From: Lentisphaera araneosa HTCC2155
Lineage (GTDB): Bacteria > Verrucomicrobiota > Lentisphaeria > Lentisphaerales > Lentisphaeraceae
Length of the DNA: 64,000 bases
Reading direction: 5' to 3'
NCBI RefSeq assembly: GCF_000170755.1
Contig: NZ_ABCK01000006.1
Span: 124,001 to 188,000 of the forward strand
This document shows positions 50,750-57,247 of the stretch, piece by piece. A program made the translations under genes and the position numbers. The stretch's first letter is position 1, and each line of letters opens with the position of its first letter. The notes beneath the pieces are model-generated. The model did not search any database. It had not been told where the DNA came from and saw nothing but the letters and a program-made list of their open reading frames with translations.

Positions 50750-52029
50750 TGACCCTTTTTAAACTTATTCGCAAAGAAATTGGCCATCGAAAAATCAATT
50801 TTGGCCTCTCAATTCTCGCTGTTGCGGTGGCCGCAGCCGCTTGGCTCTTGAGTGATGCTTTTCTCACCAGTGCCAATTTACAATCTGAGGCCCTGATTCA
50901 AGAAAAAGTTGAAGAAACAGAGAAGCATATGAAAAAGCTTGAAGACGATATTCGCAAATCGATGAAGGGCTTGGGCTTCAATATTTATATTTTCCCCGAA
51001 GGGCAAGATTTGAGCGAAGTTTACTCTCAGGGTTACGCGAGTAAAACCATGCCGGAAGAATATGTCTATAAGTTAGCGAACTCCAATATCGTTACGGTCA
51101 ATCACCTCTTGCCAACTCTGACCAGGAGCCTTGAATGGCCTGAGCATAAGAGAAAAATTGTTTTAATTGGGATTCGTGGACAAGTCCCCAAGTCGCACGG
51201 CAAACCCAAAAAACCTCTCGTGAATCCCGTCGCCGAAAATGATATGGTTTTGGGTTATGAGCTCCACAAGAGTCTCGGACTCAAAGTGGGTGATAAAGCG
51301 ACTTTTATGGGGCGTGAATTCACGGTTTCAAAAATTCATCGCCAACGCGGCTCAAAAGATGATATCACCGCCTGGATCAATTTAGGGGTTTGTCAGCAAC
51401 TCTTGGGAATGGAAAAACGAATCAATTCGATCTTGGCGCTGGAATGCAATTGTGCCACTGTGGATCGCATTGGCGAAATCCGCAAAGAACTTCTAGCAAT
51501 TTTGCCGGGTACGCAAATTATTGAACACGATAGTAAAGCCTTGGCTCGAGCTGAAGCTCGAAATAAAACGCATGAGACGGCGCTGCTGGAGATTGAATCA
51601 ATCAAAAAACAACAGCATGAACTCAGATTGAAGCGCGAGAATATGGTGGCGATTATGGTTCCTTTTGTGGCGATTCTCTGTATGGCGACGATTGCGCTCT
51701 TGGCTTTCCTTAATGTGAGGGAACGCATTTACGAACTGGGCTTATTATTGAGTCTCGGGGTGAAGACAAGCAAAATTTTATTTGCCTACTTAGTGAAGGC
51801 TTGTTTGAGCGCCTTGGTGGGAGCACTCATTGGTGTGGGGCTGCTTTACCTCTGCCTCAATTTCGGAAAAGAGTCTTACTTCAATTCTCATTCAGCCTGT
51901 GCCTTAGTGCAGAGCTCAAAAGTAATTTTGATTATTGTGGCTATGCCAGTCTTGGCAATGTTAGCTACTTGGTTGCCAGCCCTTTGGGCGGCGCAAACTG
52001 ACCCAGCGGAGGTACTTCGTCATGACTAA
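50749..52029 (+). CDS. FtsX/LolC/MacB-type ABC permease
   Basis: This 426-residue protein has the MacB-type topology. One N-terminal membrane segment (FGLSILAVAVAAAAWLLSDAF) is followed by a periplasmic domain of about 260 residues and three C-terminal helices with the FtsX signature (VRERIYELGLLLSLGVKTSKI). A coiled coil lies at about 45-65 and again near 260-300. Such permeases do not move substrates through the membrane; they couple ATP use to work in the periplasm (lipoprotein release, peptide or cofactor handling). The ATG overlaps the preceding stop (TAATG), and the stop overlaps the ATPase start. Its link to Mo/W genes is unusual. Confidence 0.88.
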   Translation: MTLFKLIRKEIGHRKINFGLSILAVAVAAAAWLLSDAFLTSANLQSEALIQEKVEETEKHMKKLEDDIRKSMKGLGFNIYIFPEGQDLSEVYSQGYASKTMPEEYVYKLANSNIVTVNHLLPTLTRSLEWPEHKRKIVLIGIRGQVPKSHGKPKKPLVNPVAENDMVLGYELHKSLGLKVGDKATFMGREFTVSKIHRQRGSKDDITAWINLGVCQQLLGMEKRINSILALECNCATVDRIGEIRKELLAILPGTQIIEHDSKALARAEARNKTHETALLEIESIKKQQHELRLKRENMVAIMVPFVAILCMATIALLAFLNVRERIYELGLLLSLGVKTSKILFAYLVKACLSALVGALIGVGLLYLCLNFGKESYFNSHSACALVQSSKVILIIVAMPVLAMLATWLPALWAAQTDPAEVLRHD

Positions 52030-52687
52030 TTCAATTGAAATTAAGCAGGCCTCAAAAGCCTATCAACGTAAAAACCAGACTCCCGTTCAAGCTTTAGATA
52101 AGCTCGACTTAAAAGCTGAGAGTGGCGATTTTATTGCTGTCCTAGGACCGAGTGGTTGTGGCAAATCAACTTTGATGTTGAGTGCAGGCGGACTTTTAGA
52201 AGTCGATTCGGGTCAGGTGGTGATCAATGGTCAGGACCTTAGCCAACTCAGTAGCTCACAAAAGGCGGAGTTTCGCGCTAAGAATGTGGCCTACGTCTAT
52301 CAAGAATTTCACTTAATTCCCTACCTCAATGTGATTGATAACGTTCGCATTGCGGATCTCGCATTAGGATCTGGCTCTGAACAAAAAGCCGAAGAAATTC
52401 TCAAAAAATTTGGTTTGGCGGAGCGAGCCCAGCATCTTCCCTCTGAATTGAGTGTGGGTGAGCAACAGCGCGTCGCTCTGTCTCGAGCCATTTATTCTGG
52501 AGCTAAAATTATTTTAGCCGATGAACCCACGGGGAATTTGGATAGCGAGAATGCCGAAACAGTGCTCAAAGCCCTTAAAGATTTTACCGAAGAGGGTGGC
52601 ATTGTGATTATGGTGACTCACGACGATCGCGCGGTGGCTTATGCGGCCAAAAAGCTCAGCATGTCTGCAGGACAGTGGAGCGCTTAA
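52022..52687 (+). CDS. LolD/MacB-type ABC ATPase
   Basis: This 221-residue ATPase has Walker A GPSGCGKST, the Q-loop YVYQEFHLIPYLNVIDNV and Walker B IILADEPTGNLDSENAE, the latter typical of the LolD/MacB/FtsE group. The signature motif is LSVGEQQRV instead of the canonical LSGGQ; the Gly-to-Val change is conservative enough to keep function but is noteworthy. It overlaps the permease gene by 8 nt and so forms an obligate pair with it. Substrate is unknown; the context points to a step in Mo/W cofactor handling or to the secreted partner at 49580. Confidence 0.9.
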   Translation: MTNSIEIKQASKAYQRKNQTPVQALDKLDLKAESGDFIAVLGPSGCGKSTLMLSAGGLLEVDSGQVVINGQDLSQLSSSQKAEFRAKNVAYVYQEFHLIPYLNVIDNVRIADLALGSGSEQKAEEILKKFGLAERAQHLPSELSVGEQQRVALSRAIYSGAKIILADEPTGNLDSENAETVLKALKDFTEEGGIVIMVTHDDRAVAYAAKKLSMSAGQWSA

Positions 52688-52715
52688 GTTTTTAATTTTT
52701 ATAGGAGTACGTTCA

Positions 52716-52982
52716 ATGGCACATAAAGTAAAACTCTGGGGGCAATTAAAGCATATTGCTGGGGAAGAATACGTCGAAGTTTCTGGCGCGAAAACTGTAA
52801 AAGAACTCGTTTTTCATTTAGCTGAACAGAAAACAGAGATTAGCGAAATGTTACTTGTGGACGGTCAGCCCAATCCCTCGATTCTCGTTTTTGTCAATGA
52901 TAATCAACACCTCTGGGAGAACCCGACGGAATTGCAAGAGAGCGATGCGATTACTTTAATGTCACCCATTGCAGGAGGTTAA
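52716..52982 (+). CDS. moaD: MoaD-like sulfur carrier protein
   Basis: ATG 52716, preceded by TAGGAGT, is chosen because it gives the normal 88-residue length starting MAHKVKLWGQLKHIAGEEY. The ubiquitin-like protein ends in the essential di-glycine (LMSPIAGG), which becomes a thiocarboxylate after adenylation by a MoeB/ThiF-type enzyme. It supplies sulfur for the dithiolene of molybdopterin. The MoeB-like partner follows after 1 nt. MoaE and the early pathway genes are not in the window, as in many tungsten-enzyme clusters that carry an extra MoaD. Confidence 0.9.
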   Translation: MAHKVKLWGQLKHIAGEEYVEVSGAKTVKELVFHLAEQKTEISEMLLVDGQPNPSILVFVNDNQHLWENPTELQESDAITLMSPIAGG

Positions 52983-52983
52983 G

Positions 52984-53733
52984 ATGAAGCCACTCAATCA
53001 AGAAGAAAAAGATACCTATGCTTGGCAAACAACTGTTCCTGGTTTTGGGGAAGAAGGTCAAGTTAAACTCAAAAACTCCACTGTTTTCATCTCGCGTTGT
53101 GGCGGTTTAGGTTCGGTGGTCGCTTATGAACTGGCGGCCGCAGGTATTGGCAAGATGATTTTAGCCCATGGTGGCAATGTCAAGCATTCGGATTTAAATC
53201 GTCAGTTACTGATGACTCATGATTGGTTGGGCAAGCCCCGCATTGAATCAGTGGAACGTCGCTTAAAAGAGCTCAATCCTCGTTTAGAGATTGAGGCAGT
53301 TAATTCGAATGTCAACGAAGAAAATGCCCAGGAATTAATGAAAGAAGCGGATCTGATTATTGATTGTGCACCACTCTTTGAAGAACGTTACCTGATGAAT
53401 CGCGAAGCGATCAGAAATAATATTCCCCTCGTCGAATGTGCGATGTTTGAAATGCAGGCGCAGATCACCACCATTATACCGGGCAAGACGGCTTGCTTAA
53501 CTTGTATCTACCCCGAGAAACCAGCCGCATGGAAGCGTCGCTTTCCCGTTTTTGGAGCAGTTTCGGGGACAGTGGGCTGCATGGCCGCCATGGAAGCTGT
53601 AAAAGTTCTCAGTAACTTGGGCGATACTCTGGAGAATAAATTATTGAGTTTTGATTTACGCGATATGACTTTTATGAAAAGTCCGCTCATTAAGCGCGAT
53701 GATTGCCCCGCCTGTTCAGGGCATTCGAGTTAA
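52984..53733 (+). CDS. moeB: MoeB/ThiF/HesA-family adenylyltransferase
   Basis: AGGAGG, 5 nt before ATG 52984, fixes the start over the upstream TTG. The 249-residue protein has the E1-like core: a nucleotide loop (SRCGGLGSVVAYELAAAGIG), the DLNRQLL motif with the conserved Arg, an Asp in LIIDCAPLFEERY, and a zinc site from two Cys pairs (CLTC at about 169-172 and CPAC near the C-terminus). It adenylates the C-terminal glycine of its MoaD partner. The rhodanese domain of MOCS3-type relatives is absent. It is the last clear gene of the operon. Confidence 0.92.
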   Translation: MKPLNQEEKDTYAWQTTVPGFGEEGQVKLKNSTVFISRCGGLGSVVAYELAAAGIGKMILAHGGNVKHSDLNRQLLMTHDWLGKPRIESVERRLKELNPRLEIEAVNSNVNEENAQELMKEADLIIDCAPLFEERYLMNREAIRNNIPLVECAMFEMQAQITTIIPGKTACLTCIYPEKPAAWKRRFPVFGAVSGTVGCMAAMEAVKVLSNLGDTLENKLLSFDLRDMTFMKSPLIKRDDCPACSGHSS

Positions 53734-53758
53734 ACTTAAAGTTTTTAGGAGGAGCTTT

Positions 53759-53848
53759 ATGTTCTTCCTTCAGAACTTCCCTAGTGTTGTTATCTACTTT
53801 CTCCTATTAATTCGGCGAGTATATAGATTGAGAAAATACTGGCCTTGA
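53759..53848 (+). CDS. Possible 29-residue membrane peptide
   Basis: A very good ribosome-binding site (TTTAGGAGGAGCTTT) precedes an ATG 25 nt after moeB. The product MFFLQNFPSVVIYFLLLIRR then VYRLRKYWP has one hydrophobic stretch and a basic end. The first codons coincide with a short palindrome (GTTC...GAAC) of the repeat array that follows, so it may be chance. No homologue can be named. Confidence 0.25.
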   Translation: MFFLQNFPSVVIYFLLLIRRVYRLRKYWP

Positions 53849-54099
53849 TTTTTTACCAGTTTAATATAATGCTGAAAGCATGACTCAATTTAGCCCAATG
53901 GCGTAAGCCTTGGAATAATAATGTACATAGTCATATTATGAATGCTGTAAGCATGGATTAGAGCACTATGCCGTTCCTTCAGAACTCGTAATTTTTTTGT
54001 TTCACATATACCTAGCTCTCACGAGCTCGGCTAATTTATACCGTGCTTTCAGCACTCAAAAGTAAATCTAGTTCATCGCCAGATTAATAGCTCTGACGA
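53760..54099. repeat. Array of short 4-6 bp palindromes
   Basis: Many small hairpins occur in series: GTTC-loop-GAAC, ATGCTGAAAGCAT, ATGCTGTAAGCAT, GTTCCTTCAGAAC, AGCTCTCACGAGCT, GTGCTTTCAGCAC. The array continues beyond the MITE at about 54376-54430 (GTGCATACAGCAC). Related units lie near 36249 and 36318 (GTACCTCCGGTAC). It fills the gap between the Mo/W operon and the prepilin gene apart from the MITE. Confidence 0.6.
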
Positions 54100-54367
54100 G
54101 GCTGTGTGAAAAATAAAAAAACGAAATATCTATATTGTTAGGGCTCACGTGTGAGTCCGCTAAAATGTAGCATGCTCCGTGAGGGGCATGAAAATGGGTT
54201 CGGAATTAAGCCAGGGCCCAAACTTGGGTTCGACACTCTATGCCGGACTCACATCCGTGAGGTATTGCCATACGGGCGGATAAAAACTATTTCCCCATTT
54301 GTGCGGCTGCACCACACGCTATTGTCTATCGGTACTCTGCACCTAAAAGAGTGTTTTTCACACAGCC
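54100..54367. mobile_element. MITE-like element, copy 2 (268 bp, complete)
   Basis: It begins GGCTGTGTGAAAAA and ends TTTTTCACACAGCC, with a perfect 8-bp target duplication TCTGACGA at 54092-54099 and 54368-54375. The interior matches copy 1 in inverted orientation and copy 3 in direct orientation. It contains palindromes such as GGGCTCACGTGTGAGTCC. Confidence 0.82.
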
Positions 54368-54447
54368 TCTGACGAGCCTTGCTGAGCTATGTAGTGCATA
54401 CAGCACACTCTGACGAACTAGGTTTACAGTCCTGCTTTTTGAGGATT

Positions 54448-55320
54448 TTATTGCAAGAGATCCCAATAAGTACCTTGAAGGTCGGCAGTGCCAATATGTG
54501 TGCCAGTATAAAAATCATTGCGATACTCACCAAATGTATCCGCATAAGGCATGACATGGACGCTGCCGTCTGCCATGAGGAAATTCATTTTATAGGATTT
54601 ACTGTCATGAACATAGAATTCCTTGACTCCCCCGACTTGGCTATTATGAGCTATGAAAGGGGCGCCCGGAGAAAAGTTTTTACTGATTATACCGCCTCGT
54701 TGGCCTGCCCCACGACCAAGAATGCTGTTAAAATCATGCATTTCGAGTAAAACCATGGCTGCGCTGGGATTGTTGACTTTTGTGATTTTTGTCGACCAAG
54801 CTTCAAAGTACCGAGATGCACCACTACCACCTATGTTAACCCATCCAGCTACTCCCTGTGTATTTCTGCTTGGGTTGCTGGGTTGGTTATAGTAATTATT
54901 GTTGATGGTGTAAGATTTTAGCACTGCAGGAGAGCGTTTTTGGACATTAGATGGGCAGACGTAAAGGTCTTCATCTTTATAATCAGCATCAGTCTGGCGG
55001 AGATTATCTCTCAATTGCTGCTCTTCAGTTAAGTTTCTGCCATCATAAACACCGAGCTGATCATCCCAACTGACAAAGGGATCTAGACGGCCATCGGAGG
55101 CCTTATTGCCCTCGCCGTCATCGTAGATTGGGTAGCGATTATCATTGTCTCCCTGATACATGGTAAAAGCGATGCCTATTTGTTTTTGATTACTTGCGCA
55201 GGCTGTGCGTCTGGCGGCCTCACGAGATCTTTTTAGCATGGGGAATAAGAGACTGAGAAGAATACCGATTATGGCGAGTACGACGAGTAATTCAATAAGG
55301 GAGAATCTATTTTTTTTCAT
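54448..55320 (-). CDS. Prepilin-like protein with H-X9-DG-type C-terminal domain
   Basis: ATG 55320 is chosen because it gives the short prepilin leader [20 protein letters not shown]; the frame is open for 15 more codons upstream. The 290-residue protein continues with the conserved helix ([20 protein letters not shown]) and a large DUF1559-like domain. Its end has [28 protein letters not shown] (split [28 protein letters not shown]), the DG-containing block that names the family. Such proteins are numerous in PVC genomes; some may be T2SS-processed surface or periplasmic proteins. Arg precedes the cleavage site. A 21-bp direct-repeat operator lies 80 nt upstream. Confidence 0.85.
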   Translation of the reverse strand: MKKNRFSLIELLVVLAIIGILLSLLFPMLKRSREAARRTACASNQKQIGIAFTMYQGDNDNRYPIYDDGEGNKASDGRLDPFVSWDDQLGVYDGRNLTEEQQLRDNLRQTDADYKDEDLYVCPSNVQKRSPAVLKSYTINNNYYNQPSNPSRNTQGVAGWVNIGGSGASRYFEAWSTKITKVNNPSAAMVLLEMHDFNSILGRGAGQRGGIISKNFSPGAPFIAHNSQVGGVKEFYVHDSKSYKMNFLMADGSVHVMPYADTFGEYRNDFYTGTHIGTADLQGTYWDLLQ

Positions 55321-55400
55321 AATTAGCCTTTGTCTTTGAGTGTATGGTTCCCAATTCCTATTCAATACTAAACTACAAGTTGCATAAGTTCACAAGGGAT

Positions 55401-55441
55401 CTTATTTATCCAATCACGACATTTAATTATCCAATGACGAC
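55401..55441 (-). promoter_or_regulatory. Tandem 21-bp direct-repeat operator, site 1
   Basis: On the minus strand two half-sites follow each other with a 21-bp period: GTCGTCATTGGATAATTAA and GTCGTGATTGGATAAATAA. The near edge is 80 nt before the prepilin start codon. Matching sites are at 57021 and 59891. A 21-bp direct repeat is typical of AraC-family activators. Confidence 0.7.
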
Positions 55442-55700
55442 CCTAATATTTTAATATTTATTCATAAGTATATTATTATAAGTAATTTAAATGAAATATT
55501 ATAACAAAACATCTTTATTCTAATTATGACTATTTATCGTTAATGAGTGGACTTATGGGCTAGGGCTCTTGCTGAGCCTAGGAGTGAAATTGTCATGGGC
55601 TTTTTACTTAAGGCTTGTTTCTTTGGAACCCATACTTGGTATGTTCTTCATGCTTTTCCTGGGAGGCGGGAGCTAAAATCATCAAAGCTGCTTTTTTCTA

Positions 55701-55834
55701 CACGATTACCCATAAAGCGGGGCAAGGTCCCTAATCGACTGGTCAAGGAAAGGCATTTCCTTGCTGGGGGAGCTCGAGGGGGACAGCGGCTCCCTCGTAT
55801 GGGTGCATCATGCCCTTTATTGTGGGTAATCGTG
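55701..55834 (+). other. Compound hairpin, possible structured RNA or palindromic repeat
   Basis: CACGATTACCCA at 55701 pairs with TGGGTAATCGTG at 55823-55834. The stem then extends through TAAAG/CTTTA and GGGCA/TGCCC after small bulges. Inside the loop AAGGAAA-GGCA-TTTCCTT (7 bp) and a CGAGGG/CCCTCG stem form side arms. TTTTT follows the outer stem. No credible gene covers it; the rest of 55442-55852 shows nothing else. Confidence 0.5.
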
Positions 55835-55852
55835 TTTTTCTCAGTCTGACGT

Positions 55853-56049
55853 GGTTGTGTGAAAAATAAAAAAACGAAAGATCTATATTGTTAGGGCTCA
55901 CATGTGAGTTCGCTAAAATGTAGCATGCCCCGTGAGGGGCATGAAAACGGGTTCGGAATTAAACTAGGGCCCAAGCTTGGGTTCGACACTCTATGCTGGG
56001 CTCACACCCGCGAGGTATTGCCATACGGGCGGATAAAAACTATTTCCCC
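55853..56049. mobile_element. MITE-like element, copy 3 (right end missing)
   Basis: It starts GGTTGTGTGAAAAATAAAAA, a diverged left terminal repeat, and matches copy 2 closely up to AAAACTATTTCCCC. The last ~70 bp with the right repeat are absent. The break coincides with the terminator of the neighbouring prepilin gene. The left flank TCTGACGT resembles the target duplication of copy 2. Confidence 0.7.
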
Positions 56050-56082
56050 AAAAAATCCGTGTATTTCCTAGAAATACACGGA
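56050..56082 (-). terminator. Terminator for the 56138 prepilin gene
   Basis: TCCGTGTATTT-CCTAG-AAATACACGGA forms an 11-bp perfect stem, followed on the minus strand by six T. It lies 55 nt after the stop codon. Confidence 0.85.
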
Positions 56083-56137
56083 CATGTTTAGTGAATAGCG
56101 ACTTGTTTTAATAACTATTGAGAGGTCAATTCGGCGC

Positions 56138-56941
56138 TTATTTAAGGGCATTCCAGGGAGTGTCAATTAGGTAGCCCCAATTAGTGTAAGCTCCGGTATA
56201 AAAATTACTGGCTCCTGTACTACCGAGGGTACTAGGAACACTGCGATACTCCGCATGACCATCGGCAAAGGAAAAGTTCATTTTATAGGATTTATCATCG
56301 TGGACATAAAAACCACTGACTCCACCAATGTCATTGTTGTGGAGTGGGAAACCGTCAGGGTTATAGTTTTCAATATAATAACGTGCATGTGAGTAGCCTT
56401 GAGCCCCATAAAATCCGAGAATATTAGAATAGCTTTGGGCTTCTGAGTTAACAATAGTGTCGGATGGATTGCTAATTTGAGTGAGAGAGATAGAACTTCC
56501 TAAATTATTAGGTGCAATGACACCTGCGCTAGAATCGTTGACGTACGCCGCATTCATAGAATAAGATCTTAGGTTGACTCCAGGTCTAGATTGCCGATTT
56601 GAAGGGCATAAATACATGGGAGATGGGGTGTTATCAGCCTCATTTAGATTTTGTCGTTCCATTTGAGCTTGGGTGAGGTCACGACCGTCATATAAGCCCA
56701 ATAGGTCATCCCATGATATTTTTGTGTTATTAAAATCAGCATTGGGAGCGGGGTAATAGTCTTCATTATCGCTGTGGTAATTGACTAGTGCAATGGCCAT
56801 CTGTTTCATGTTATTCATACATGATGCTCTTCTAGCCGAGTCACGTGCTTTTTTGAGAGTCGGCATTAAGAAGCTAGCTAAGATGCCAATGATGGCCACA
56901 ACGACGAGAATTTCGATGAGTGAAAATTTCAATTTTTTCAT
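56138..56941 (-). CDS. Prepilin-like protein with H-X9-DG-type C-terminal domain
   Basis: ATG 56941 gives the leader [20 protein letters not shown]; 25 codons of open frame upstream are not expected to be translated. The 267-residue protein has the family helix ([20 protein letters not shown]), a variable middle and the end block [21 protein letters not shown]. It is a paralogue of the gene at 54448 and of the dead fragment at 32190; all share WDDLLG-YDGRDL-like and CPSNRQ regions or the DG block. Lys stands before the cleavage site. It has its own terminator downstream and a two-site operator 79 nt upstream. Confidence 0.86.
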   Translation of the reverse strand: MKKLKFSLIEILVVVAIIGILASFLMPTLKKARDSARRASCMNNMKQMAIALVNYHSDNEDYYPAPNADFNNTKISWDDLLGLYDGRDLTQAQMERQNLNEADNTPSPMYLCPSNRQSRPGVNLRSYSMNAAYVNDSSAGVIAPNNLGSSISLTQISNPSDTIVNSEAQSYSNILGFYGAQGYSHARYYIENYNPDGFPLHNNDIGGVSGFYVHDDKSYKMNFSFADGHAEYRSVPSTLGSTGASNFYTGAYTNWGYLIDTPWNALK

Positions 56942-57020
56942 ACTTAGCCTTGGTCTTTTAGTGCTTGTTTCCCTCGCCCTCTTAAATAGTAAACGACAAA
57001 TACAAGCAGTCCGCAAGTCT

Positions 57021-57062
57021 TGGTATTTATCAAATTACGACATTTTATTATCTTATAACGAC
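57021..57062 (-). promoter_or_regulatory. Tandem 21-bp direct-repeat operator, site 2
   Basis: On the minus strand the half-sites are GTCGTTATAAGATAATAAA and GTCGTAATTTGATAAATAC, again 21 bp apart, with the near edge 79 nt before the start codon of the 56138 prepilin gene. Confidence 0.7.
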
Positions 57063-57192
57063 CTAGAATATGTGAAAATAATATATAAATACTTTTCAAT
57101 AATGATCTTATGAACAATTTACCTAAATCAGAAATGGTATCGAGCGACTTTTTTAAATTGTGTTAAATCGTTTTTTGTGCTTTTAAAGCAAT

Positions 57193-57229
57193 AAAAAATC
57201 CCTATGTTTTTTAGGAAACACAGGGATTT
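57193..57229 (-). terminator. Terminator for the 57248 heme-binding gene
   Basis: AAATCCCTGTGTT pairs with AACATAGGGATTT (13 bp with one wobble). On the minus strand it is followed by a T-run, and it lies about 19 nt after the stop codon. The stretch 56942-57247 holds this, the site 2 operator and nothing else seen. Confidence 0.85.
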
Positions 57230-57247
57230 ATTGTGTGAATAGGAATT

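Noticed and set aside
55547-55849. A 100-codon ORF on the plus strand
   Set aside because: It overlaps the compound hairpin, has no plausible ribosome-binding site or domain, and its composition looks like translated repeat DNA.
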